From assembly GCA_044226035.1 (NCBI GenBank), contig JBGAHT010000034.1, positions 1 to 30,968 on the forward strand: DNA of 30,968 nt, given 5' to 3'. Each line of letters begins with the position of its first letter. The first letter of the stretch is position 1. Made by a program: the position numbers and the translations under genes. This document shows positions 14,369 through 20,980 of this stretch, piece by piece. The notes beneath the pieces are model-generated. The model ran no database searches. It was not told the origin of the DNA and worked only from the letters and a program-made list of their open reading frames with translations. This stretch comes from Pseudoluteimonas sp044226035. Its GTDB lineage: Bacteria; Pseudomonadota; Gammaproteobacteria; Xanthomonadales; Xanthomonadaceae.

Positions 14369-14821
14369 ATGACCGACGCGCCCGCCATGACTTCGCATCG
14401 CCCGTACCTGTTGCGGGCGTTGTACGAGTGGATCGCCGACAACGGCCTCACCCCGCACCTGCTGGTCGACGCGACGAAACCCGGCGTGCGCGTGCCGACG
14501 CATGCGGTGAAGGACGGCCGCATCGTGCTCAACATCGCCGAACGCGCGGTCGCGCACCTGCAGATGGACAACGACGACGTGCGCTTTTCGGCGCGCTTCG
14601 GCGGCGTCAGCCATGCGGTGATCGTGCCGATCGACGCGGTGGTCGCGATCTACGCGCGCGAGAACGGGCAGGGCATGGAATTGCCGCCGGACATCGCCAC
14701 GCAGGGTTCCGCTTCGCCGGACGAATCCGATTCCAGGCGCGACGACACGCCTCCGGACGACGAGCCGCCGCGCAGCGAACCGCCGCCCAAGCGCGGCGGG
14801 CATTTGCGCATCGTCAAATAG
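14369..14821 (+). CDS. sspB: ClpXP adaptor SspB
   Basis: A 150-residue adaptor that tethers ssrA-tagged proteins to the ClpXP protease. The N-terminal substrate-binding domain is clear (SHRPYLLRALYEWIADNGLTP, then GRIVLNIAERAV and FGGVSHAVIVPIDAVVAIYA). It is followed by an acidic, Pro-rich flexible linker (DESDSRRDDTPPDDEPP). The tail KRGGHLRIVK matches the ClpX-binding peptide at the end of E. coli SspB. ATG 14369 gives MTDAPAMTSHRP; the second in-frame ATG (14387) is also possible. Codons upstream in the same frame come from the repeat and are not counted. It is separated from sspA by about 110 nt of repeat. Confidence 0.95.
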   Translation: MTDAPAMTSHRPYLLRALYEWIADNGLTPHLLVDATKPGVRVPTHAVKDGRIVLNIAERAVAHLQMDNDDVRFSARFGGVSHAVIVPIDAVVAIYARENGQGMELPPDIATQGSASPDESDSRRDDTPPDDEPPRSEPPPKRGGHLRIVK

Positions 14822-14829
14822 CTTGCGCT

Positions 14830-14915
14830 GTCGTCCCGAGGCGAAGCCGGAGGACCTGCTTTTTTCTTCGCCCGTGGCCGGCAACAGCAGACCCCTCGCT
14901 GGCGACCGGGACGAC
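14830..14915. repeat. Inverted repeat between convergent sspB and the DUF3301-like gene
   Basis: GTCGTCCCG (14830-14838) pairs perfectly with CGGGACGAC (14907-14915), and CTGCT (14856-14860) pairs with AGCAG (14886-14890). The intervening sequence includes GAAGCCGGAGGACC and a T-run (TTTTTT, 14860-14865). The overall form resembles the dispersed 'CGTCCCGAG...CTCGGGACG' palindromes seen in xanthomonads. Lying between two converging genes, it could act as a bidirectional terminator. Confidence 0.6.
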
Positions 14916-14923
14916 CGATTCGA

Positions 14924-15247
14924 TCAGTGCAGCGTCACCACCGGCGTCGACCGCGCCGGTCCGGTGAACGACACCAGTTCGTCGCCCATCAGCACCAGCC
15001 GGCCGACGTGGCGTTCCTGACCGTCCTCGGAATACTCGAAGCGGAAGCTGCGTTCCAGCCCCAGCCGCCCATCGCGGCGACGGCGCAGGCGCAGGCCGTC
15101 CGCATGCACGGTCTGGTCCAGCCATTGCACGCCGGCGGCGTGGCAGGCGTTGCGGCCCACTTCCTCGGCGCGTTCGGCGGCGGTGCGCGCGCTGCTCCAC
15201 CATGCGTAGCCGAGGGCGATGGCGACGAGCAGCAGGATCGGGCCCAT
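14924..15247 (-). CDS. Small DUF3301-like membrane-anchored protein
   Basis: A 107-residue protein with a single N-terminal hydrophobic helix (GPILLLVAIALGYAWW) followed by a soluble domain. That domain has the pattern RNACHAAGVQWLDQTVHADG, an Arg-rich stretch, SFRFEYSEDGQERHVGRLVL and a C-terminal beta-rich end. This arrangement matches the DUF3301 proteins of gammaproteobacteria, whose function is unknown. The start ATG overlaps the nadC stop by one base (TGATG), implying coupling. The direction of translation puts it last in a Trm112-like/nadC/DUF3301 operon. Confidence 0.75.
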   Translation of the reverse strand: MGPILLLVAIALGYAWWSSARTAAERAEEVGRNACHAAGVQWLDQTVHADGLRLRRRRDGRLGLERSFRFEYSEDGQERHVGRLVLMGDELVSFTGPARSTPVVTLH

Positions 15248-16119
15248 CAGCGCGGCGTCGGCCCGAGCTTCATCGAGAAGTCGATGGCATGCACGTGCTT
15301 GGTCAGGCCGCCGATGGAAATGCAGTCGACGCCGTCTTCGGCGATGGCGCGCAACGTGGTCATGTCCACGCCGCCGGACACCTCGAGCGGGATGCGGCCG
15401 TCGAACGGGGCGGATTTGGCGATGCGCACGGCCTCGCGCCGCGTCGCCGCGTCGAAATCGTCGATGAGGATGCGCGTGCAGCCCGCCGCAAGGGCTTCGC
15501 GCAACTGGTCCAGCGTTTCCACTTCCACGATCAGCGGCAGGTCCGGGTGCCGCGCGCGCGCCGCGTCGATCGCGCCCGCGACCGAACCGGCGACGCGGAT
15601 GTGGTTTTCCTTGAGCATGACCGCGTCGTACAAACCGATGCGGTGGTTGTCGCCGCCGCCGACGCGCACCGCGTATTTCTGCGCCAGGCGCAAACCGGGG
15701 AGGGTCTTGCGCGTGTCGAGGATGCGCGTGCCGGTGCCGCGCACGGCATCGACGTGGCGCGCGGTGGTGGTGGCGGTGCCGCTGAGCGTCTGCAGGAAGT
15801 TCAGCGCGGAGCGTTCGGCGCTGACCAGCGCGCGGCTGCGGCCGTGCAGCGTCGCGACCACCGTGCCCTTCGCGACGTGGTCGCCTTCGGCGCAACGCCA
15901 GTCGATGCGCACGTCCGGGTCGAGCGCGCGGTGCACCGCGTCGAACCACGGCCGGCCCGCGAGCACGCAGTCTTCCTTGCACAGCAGGTAGGCCGATTCG
16001 GGCGCGTCGGGCAACAGGTCGGCGGTGACGTCGCCGCTGCCGATGTCCTCGGCCAGCGCCGCGGCCACGTCGCCGGCGATGGCCTCGGCCGGTGGCGGGG
16101 CGAAGCGTTCGCCGCTCAT
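15247..16119 (-). CDS. nadC: Nicotinate-nucleotide pyrophosphorylase (quinolinate phosphoribosyltransferase)
   Basis: A 290-residue cytoplasmic enzyme that converts quinolinate and PRPP to nicotinate mononucleotide, CO2 and PPi, the entry point of de novo NAD synthesis. The N-terminal region reads ALAEDIGSGDVTADLLP. The barrel carries the family signatures LNFLQTLSGTATTT, LDTRKTLPGLRLAQKYAV, GGGDNHRIGLYDAVMLKENH, VEVETLDQL and LEVSGGVDMTTLRAIAEDGVD. The ATG at 16119 overlaps the upstream stop as ATGA. Its own stop overlaps the DUF3301-like gene by one base. No other NAD-pathway gene is visible in the window. Confidence 0.97.
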   Translation of the reverse strand: MSGERFAPPPAEAIAGDVAAALAEDIGSGDVTADLLPDAPESAYLLCKEDCVLAGRPWFDAVHRALDPDVRIDWRCAEGDHVAKGTVVATLHGRSRALVSAERSALNFLQTLSGTATTTARHVDAVRGTGTRILDTRKTLPGLRLAQKYAVRVGGGDNHRIGLYDAVMLKENHIRVAGSVAGAIDAARARHPDLPLIVEVETLDQLREALAAGCTRILIDDFDAATRREAVRIAKSAPFDGRIPLEVSGGVDMTTLRAIAEDGVDCISIGGLTKHVHAIDFSMKLGPTPR

Positions 16120-16385
16120 GCGCCCGGGAAGCCCGCGGCCTGCGCGGTGGCGATGCCTTCCTCGGCGAGCAGCACCGGGATGCCGTCGTCGATGCGGTAG
16201 GCCAGCGCGCGGTCGCGGGTCAGCAGCGCCTCGCGCAGCGGTTCGCGTTGCGGCGAACCGTCGACGCGTTGCAGGCCGCCGGCCGCGATCGCGCGGTTCA
16301 GCGCTTCGAGCCCGGCGCCGTCGAGCAGGGCCAACGGCTGGCGCGTGGCCGGGCAGGCGAGGAGGTCGAGCAGCTTGCGGTCCAT
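16116..16385 (-). CDS. Trm112/YcaR-like small protein (UPF0434)
   Basis: An 89-residue protein starting MDRKLLDLLACPATRQPLAL, the classic N-terminus of the Trm112/YcaR family. It ends with YRIDDGIPVLLAEEGIA, the other conserved block. Eukaryotic Trm112 activates methyltransferases; the bacterial role is not established. The usual zinc ribbon has a CxxC; here only CPAT remains, so the metal site looks incomplete. The middle (residues 25-65) is longer than in the 60-residue YcaR type and includes a Gly/Arg-rich stretch. ATG 16385 is chosen because upstream codons derive from repeat DNA. It overlaps nadC by ATGA. Confidence 0.8.
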   Translation of the reverse strand: MDRKLLDLLACPATRQPLALLDGAGLEALNRAIAAGGLQRVDGSPQREPLREALLTRDRALAYRIDDGIPVLLAEEGIATAQAAGFPGA

Positions 16386-16477
16386 GGGAAGCGGGAACCG
16401 GGAACGGGAATCGGGGAGAAAGCGTAGCACTTGCGGTCTTTCGGCCGCCGGTTCCCTGTTGCCCGTTTCCCGTTGCC
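16386..16477. repeat. GGGAAC-unit inverted repeat between the Trm112-like gene and purE
   Basis: The divergent gap contains GGGAAGCGGGAACCGGGAAC-type units (16386-16416). Facing them, inverted, are CCGGTTCCCTGTTGCCCGTT-type units (16448-16477). The units are degenerate copies of a short GGGAACNG motif, so the arms pair in several registers. The gap also has to hold promoters for both flanking operons. TTTAGAAA (16491-16498) is a possible purE -10, and TACGCT on the minus strand (complement of 16421-16426) a possible -10 for the other operon; both are weak calls. Confidence 0.55.
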
Positions 16478-16511
16478 ATTAAGATGCCGCTTTAGAAACC
16501 CGGGCACGATC

Positions 16512-17015
<504 letters not shown>

Positions 17016-17034
17016 GTACGGTAGGCATTGCCAC

Positions 17035-17098
17035 GCATGCGCTGCGCGCATGCCTGTCTCCCTCTCCCCATCCCTCTCCCGCCGTGGGCGGGAGAGGG
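17035..17098. repeat. Two hairpins between purE and purK
   Basis: The first is a perfect 8-bp stem GCATGCGC (17035-17042), loop TGC, GCGCATGC (17046-17053). The second is a perfect 12-bp stem CCCTCTCCCGCC (17072-17083), loop GTG, GGCGGGAGAGGG (17087-17098). It is embedded in a pyrimidine-rich tract containing a second, unpaired CCCTCTCCCC. The 'CCCTCTCCC...GGGAGAGGG' type recurs between genes in xanthomonads. There is no T-run after either stem, so attenuation of purK rather than full termination would be expected. The purK ribosome binding site AGGAG (17145-17149) lies beyond. Confidence 0.7.
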
Positions 17099-17160
17099 GG
17101 AGCCGGCGCTTTGCGGGTTCGCCGTGGCCGGCAACCCGGATTGCAGGAGTGATATCGCAC

Positions 17161-18300
17161 ATGGCGACCGTGGGGATTCTTGGCGGCGGGCAGCTGGCCC
17201 GCATGCTCGCGCTATCCGGCGCGCCGCTTGGGCTGCGCTTCCTCGTGCTCGACACCGTCGCCGACGCCTGCGCCGGCCAGTTCGCGCCGATGGTCGTCGG
17301 CGATTACACCGACAAGTCCGCGTTGTCCGAATTCGCGTCGAAAATCGACGTCGCCACCTTCGATTTCGAGAACGTGCCGGCGGAAAGCGCGCGCTGGCTC
17401 GCCGACCGCGTCCCGGTGTTCCCGAAGCCGCGCGCGCTGGCCGTGGCCCAGGATCGCCTCGCCGAAAAGACCCTGTTCCGCGAACTCGGCATTCCCGTTC
17501 CCGGCTTCGCCGACATCGCCACGCGCGAAGCGCTGGACGCGGCGGTGGCGGAGCTGGGCCTGCCCTGCATCCTGAAAACGCGCCGGCTCGGCTACGACGG
17601 CAAGGGCCAGTTCCGGATCAAGGCGCATGCCGACGTCGATGCGGCGTGGAACGCGCTCGGCGCGCAGGCCGCGAGCGTGGGCCTGATCCTCGAGGGCTTC
17701 GTCGCGTTCCAGCGCGAGCTCAGCGTGGTCGCGGTGCGCGGCCGCGACGGCGAATTCCGCGCCTGGCCGCTGACCGAGAACTGGCACGTCGACGGCGTGC
17801 TGTCGGCGAGCCTGGCCCCGGCGCGCATCGATGCGTCGACCCAGGCGACCGCGTTGTCGCACGCGAAGCGGCTCGCCGATGCGCTGGACTACGTCGGCGT
17901 GTTCGCGCTGGAACTGTTCCTGCGCGATGGCGAACTGCTCGCCAACGAGCTCGCGCCGCGCGTGCACAACTCCGGGCACTGGACCATCGAGGGCAGCGAG
18001 ACGTCCCAGTTCCAGAACCACCTGCGCGCGGTGCTGGGCCTGCCGCTCGGCAATACCCGCCCGCTCGGCCAGGCCTGCATGCTCAACTGGATCGGCGCCA
18101 TGCCCGATGCCGCGCCGGTGCTGCGCGAGGCCGGCGGGCACTGGCACGACTACGGCAAGGCGCCGCGCGCCGGGCGCAAGGTCGGGCATGCCACGCTGCG
18201 CGCGGATTCCCCGGCGGAACTCGCCGAATCGCTGCAGCGCGTGGGCGAAGCGCTCGGGCGCGAAGCGCAGGTCGCGCCGGTGGTCGCGGCGTTGGCGTAG
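17161..18300 (+). CDS. purK: N5-carboxyaminoimidazole ribonucleotide synthase PurK
   Basis: A 379-residue ATP-grasp enzyme that carboxylates AIR using ATP and bicarbonate, feeding PurE. It opens with the nucleotide-binding GILGGGQLARMLALSGAPLG. The ATP-grasp core shows KTRRLGYDGKGQF, then LEGFVAFQRELSVVAVRG and the metal/ATP motif NELAPRVHNSGHWTIEG, followed by SQFQNHLRAVLGLPLG. ATG 17161 is preceded by AGGAG at a suitable distance; a long in-frame extension upstream runs through repeat DNA and is not counted. The TAG stop forms part of the hairpin that separates it from sodB. Confidence 0.97.
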   Translation: MATVGILGGGQLARMLALSGAPLGLRFLVLDTVADACAGQFAPMVVGDYTDKSALSEFASKIDVATFDFENVPAESARWLADRVPVFPKPRALAVAQDRLAEKTLFRELGIPVPGFADIATREALDAAVAELGLPCILKTRRLGYDGKGQFRIKAHADVDAAWNALGAQAASVGLILEGFVAFQRELSVVAVRGRDGEFRAWPLTENWHVDGVLSASLAPARIDASTQATALSHAKRLADALDYVGVFALELFLRDGELLANELAPRVHNSGHWTIEGSETSQFQNHLRAVLGLPLGNTRPLGQACMLNWIGAMPDAAPVLREAGGHWHDYGKAPRAGRKVGHATLRADSPAELAESLQRVGEALGREAQVAPVVAALA

Positions 18301-18324
18301 GGGCGACCGGCTGGTCGCCCCTAC
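18297..18324. repeat. GTAG-headed perfect hairpin between convergent purK and sodB
   Basis: A perfect 12-bp stem: GTAGGGGCGACC (18297-18308), loop GGCT, GGTCGCCCCTAC (18313-18324). It includes the purK stop codon and ends 4 nt before the sodB stop. The leading GTAG tetranucleotide is a hallmark of the REP/SMAG elements described in Stenotrophomonas, so a REP-type element is likely. Placed between two converging genes, it would also act as a bidirectional transcript end. Confidence 0.75.
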
Positions 18325-18328
18325 ATCA

Positions 18329-18907
18329 TCAACGCAAATTCGCCGCCACGAAATCCCAGTTGACCAGGTTCCAGAACGATTCCACGTACTTCGGCCGCGC
18401 GTTGCGGTAGTCGATGTAGTAGGCGTGTTCCCACACGTCGCAGGTGAGCAGCGCCTTGTCTTCGCCGGTCAGCGGCGTCGCGGCGTTCGGCGTGCTGGCC
18501 ACCGCCAGCGAACCGTCCGGACGCTGCACCAGCCAGGCCCAGCCGGAACCGAAGGTCTTCACCGCGGTGTCGTTGAACTGCTCCTTGAACTTGGCGAAAT
18601 CGCCGAACGCGGCCTTGATCGCCTCCGCGAGCTTGCCGGTCGGTTCGCCGCCGCCATTGGGCTTCAGGCAGTTCCAGTAGAAGGTGTGGTTCCACACCTG
18701 CGCCGCGTTGTTGAACATCGCGCCCTGCGACTTGCGGATGATGTCCTCGAGCGCCATGCCGGCGAATTCGGTGCCCTCGATCATCTTGTTGAGGTTGTCG
18801 ACGTAGGCCTTGTGGTGCTTGCCGTAGTGGTAGTCGATGGTTTCGCCGGAAATGACCGGCTCGAGCGCGGTGCGGTCGTAGGGCAGGGCAGGCAGTTCGA
18901 TGGCCAT
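18329..18907 (-). CDS. sodB: Superoxide dismutase, iron type
   Basis: A 192-residue Fe/Mn-family superoxide dismutase, the usual length for cytoplasmic bacterial Fe-SOD. Metal ligands are visible: the N-terminal His in YHYGKHHKAYVDNLN, the His of QVWNHTFYWNCL, and Asp/His of DVWEHAYYIDYRN. Residues AMFNNAAQVWNHTFYW and FGSGWAWLV point to the iron rather than the manganese subtype, an inference from family patterns. There is no signal peptide, so it acts in the cytoplasm. AGGAG (complement of 18913-18917) precedes the ATG. It is divergent from grxD, another redox/iron protein, and the two may share control. Confidence 0.96.
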   Translation of the reverse strand: MAIELPALPYDRTALEPVISGETIDYHYGKHHKAYVDNLNKMIEGTEFAGMALEDIIRKSQGAMFNNAAQVWNHTFYWNCLKPNGGGEPTGKLAEAIKAAFGDFAKFKEQFNDTAVKTFGSGWAWLVQRPDGSLAVASTPNAATPLTGEDKALLTCDVWEHAYYIDYRNARPKYVESFWNLVNWDFVAANLR

Positions 18908-18996
18908 GGCGGGCTCCTGGGTTCGAGGGTGGCCGTTTCCCGCGAGCGCGGCGCCGGAAGCGCGGGGTCGAAGGGCGAACGGAGATGGGTACGTCT

Positions 18997-19012
18997 TACA
19001 ATACGCATTCTA
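18997..19012. promoter_or_regulatory. Possible divergent -10 elements for sodB and grxD
   Basis: TACAAT (18997-19002) is a good -10 hexamer for grxD on the plus strand. TAGAAT on the minus strand (complement of 19007-19012) is a good -10 for sodB. They lie within 16 bp in the 164-nt divergent gap. No convincing -35 box was found for either, and no Fur- or OxyR-like site was recognised. The grxD ribosome binding site AGGAG is at 19061-19065. Confidence 0.35.
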
Positions 19013-19071
19013 CCCCCACCTCCCGTCGCCGCCCCGTGAGGCGCCGGCGGGATGCCCCGCAGGAGAATGCC

Positions 19072-19392
19072 GTGAGCGTCTTGGAACGCATCCAGGCCGA
19101 GGTCGAAGGCCACCCGATCGTCCTTTTCATGAAGGGAACGCCGCAGTTCCCGATGTGCGGCTTTTCCAGCCGCACGGTGCAGGCGCTGAAGGCCGCGGGC
19201 GCCGGCGAGCTGTACACGGTCAACGTGCTCGAGGAGCCGGAAGTGCGCGCCAACCTGCCGCGCTATTCCAACTGGCCCACGTTCCCGCAGCTGTTCATCA
19301 ACGGCGAACTGATCGGCGGTTGCGACATCACCATGGAACTGTACGAATCCGGCGAACTCGCGCGGATGATCGCGGAAACGCAGAAGGCATGA
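19072..19392 (+). CDS. grxD: Monothiol glutaredoxin, Grx4/GrxD type
   Basis: A 106-residue CGFS-type monothiol glutaredoxin, which binds and transfers 2Fe-2S clusters with glutathione. The active site Cys29 is in PMCGFSSRTVQAL, preceded by IVLFMKGTPQFP. The glutathione-binding WPTFPQLFINGELIGGCDI follows. The start is GTG 19072, set by AGGAG 6 nt upstream and by the family N-terminus SVLERIQAEV; upstream in-frame codons are Arg-rich and not conserved. It overlaps the next gene by ATGA and heads a three-gene coupled operon. Confidence 0.96.
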   Translation: MSVLERIQAEVEGHPIVLFMKGTPQFPMCGFSSRTVQALKAAGAGELYTVNVLEEPEVRANLPRYSNWPTFPQLFINGELIGGCDITMELYESGELARMIAETQKA

Positions 19393-20135
19393 ACGCCGCC
19401 GCGGCCGGCGCCGTGGAAGCGCGCGCGCTCGAAGGGCGCGTGGTGCTGGTCGTCGGCGCGCACGGCGGGCTCGGCGACGCGGCTTCGCGCGCGTGCGCGC
19501 AGGCGGGCGCGAAGCTGGTGCTGCTCGGGCGCCGGGTGCCGAAGCTCAACCGCCTGCACGCCGCCATCGCCGGCGACGGCGGCGATTCGACGTTGTATCC
19601 GCTCGACCTGGAAGGCGCCTCGCCCGACGACTATGCGCAGATGGCCGAGCGCATCGGCGCGGAATTCGGCCGGCTCGACGGGGTGCTGCATTGCGCGGCG
19701 AATTTCCGCGGGCTGACGCCGCTGGCGCTGACCGATCCGGCCGATTTCGCGCGCGCGGTGCACGTCAACCTCACCGCGCGCTGGTGGCTGACCCAGGCCT
19801 GCCTGCCGCTGCTCGGCACGGCGCCGGATGCGGCCGTGGTGTTCGCGCTGGACGCGCAGGCGCCGGGCACGCGCGCGTACTGGGGCGGGTATGGCCTCGC
19901 GCAGGCGGGGCAGGTGGCGCTGGTCGACATGCTGCAGGCCGAACTGGGGCCCGGCTCGCCAGTGCGCGTGAGCGGCCTCGCTCCGGGGCCGATGCGGACC
20001 CCGCTGCGCGCCAACGCCTTCGTCGCCGAACACGACCACGCGGCCGCGGACCCGGCGCGCATCGCCCGATTTTGCGTGGAACTGCTGTCGCCGGCCGGCG
20101 CGGCGCATCGCGGCGCGGTATGGTCGCCGGCATGA
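19389..20135 (+). CDS. Short-chain dehydrogenase/reductase-like protein with degenerate active site (YciK-like)
   Basis: A 248-residue Rossmann-fold protein of the SDR superfamily, closest in pattern to YciK. The cofactor loop reads VGAHGGLG (residues 22-29, for TGxxxGxG), and NNAG is replaced by HCAA (101-104). Catalytic Asn127 (VNLTA) and Tyr168 are kept. The Lys four residues after Tyr is Gln172 (YGLAQ instead of YxxxK), and the segment where the catalytic Ser should lie (FALDAQAPGT, Asp155 at the -13 position) has no Ser. Oxidoreductase activity of the usual kind is therefore doubtful; a binding or regulatory role is possible. It overlaps grxD before it and the MarC gene after it by ATGA each, so all three are likely made together. 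Confidence 0.85.
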   Translation: MNAAAAGAVEARALEGRVVLVVGAHGGLGDAASRACAQAGAKLVLLGRRVPKLNRLHAAIAGDGGDSTLYPLDLEGASPDDYAQMAERIGAEFGRLDGVLHCAANFRGLTPLALTDPADFARAVHVNLTARWWLTQACLPLLGTAPDAAVVFALDAQAPGTRAYWGGYGLAQAGQVALVDMLQAELGPGSPVRVSGLAPGPMRTPLRANAFVAEHDHAAADPARIARFCVELLSPAGAAHRGAVWSPA

Positions 20136-20728
20136 CCGTCGCGTCCGCCGCGCTGCTGCTGTTCCTCATCCTCGATCCGCTCGGGAACATCCCGGTGTTC
20201 CTGTCGCTGTTGCGCCCGTTGCCCGCGCGCCGGCGCCGGATCGTGCTGGTGCGCGAACTGCTGATCGCGCTGGTCGTGCTGATGGCGTTCCTGTGGGGCG
20301 GCAAGTACGCGCTCGACCTGATGCACCTGCGCCAGGAATCGGTGTCCATCGCCGGCGGCATCGTGCTGTTCCTGATCGGCCTGCGCATGATCTTCCCGCC
20401 GCCCGAGGGCCTGATGGGCGAACTGCCGGACGGCGAGCCATTCATCGTGCCGATGGCGATCCCGCTGGTGGCCGGGCCTTCGGGCATGGCCGCGGTGATG
20501 CTGATGGGCAGCAAGGACCCGGGCCGCCTCGACGACTGGAGCCTGGCGCTGATGATCGCCTGGGGCGCGACCGCGGCGATCCTGTTCTGCGCCACCGCGC
20601 TGTACCGCTGGCTCGGCACCCGCGTGTTGACCGCGGTCGAGCGCCTGATGGGCATGCTGCTGGTGGCCATTTCCGTGCAGATGCTGCTCGACGGCTTCGG
20701 GCTGTATTTCCGCGGCCCCGGGGCCTGA
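20132..20728 (+). CDS. MarC-family integral membrane protein
   Basis: A 198-residue inner-membrane protein with about six hydrophobic helices. It begins ALLLFLILDPLGNIPVFLSLL, the typical MarC/YhgN start with the DPLGN(I/L)P motif. The second half contains FIVPMAIPLVAGPSGMAAVML, the repeated P-x-x-x-GP loop of the family. MarC proteins were once linked to multidrug resistance, but this is not supported for most members; their substrate is largely unknown. ATG 20132 overlaps the SDR stop by ATGA; ATG 20120 in the same frame would add four residues. It is the last gene of the grxD operon. Confidence 0.9.
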   Translation: MTVASAALLLFLILDPLGNIPVFLSLLRPLPARRRRIVLVRELLIALVVLMAFLWGGKYALDLMHLRQESVSIAGGIVLFLIGLRMIFPPPEGLMGELPDGEPFIVPMAIPLVAGPSGMAAVMLMGSKDPGRLDDWSLALMIAWGATAAILFCATALYRWLGTRVLTAVERLMGMLLVAISVQMLLDGFGLYFRGPGA

Positions 20729-20980
20729 GGTTCCGCGACAAGGCCTTGCGCCCGCGGCCCTGTCGTCGTCGAAAACTGCCGCGTATTCAGCCTGATCGGC
20801 GAAATCCTGCCGTCTTCTTCCGGTCATCGTCGGCGATGACAGTGTTAGCATGCCGTTAACCCGAACGGGCGAGCTGCGCCCGGTCGGATGGGGAAAACCC
20901 TTCGCATCGCCCAGGCCGCATCGCAGCGTCGTGGTTGGCCGTTTCGTTAGTCGTTCCTTTTACAGAATGAGGTTGCGCAC
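20729..20980 (+). promoter_or_regulatory. Upstream region of the TonB-dependent receptor, with a candidate LacI-type operator
   Basis: This 252-nt region, the longest noncoding stretch in the window, has no gene. It contains TGTTAGC (20843-20849) facing GTTAACC (20855-20861), an imperfect palindrome of the sort bound by LacI-family regulators of sugar-linked receptors in xanthomonads. ATGACA (20836-20841) overlaps it and could be a weak -35. The message would have an untranslated leader of roughly 100 nt. GAGG (20969-20972) is the likely ribosome binding site. These are pattern matches only. Confidence 0.35.
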
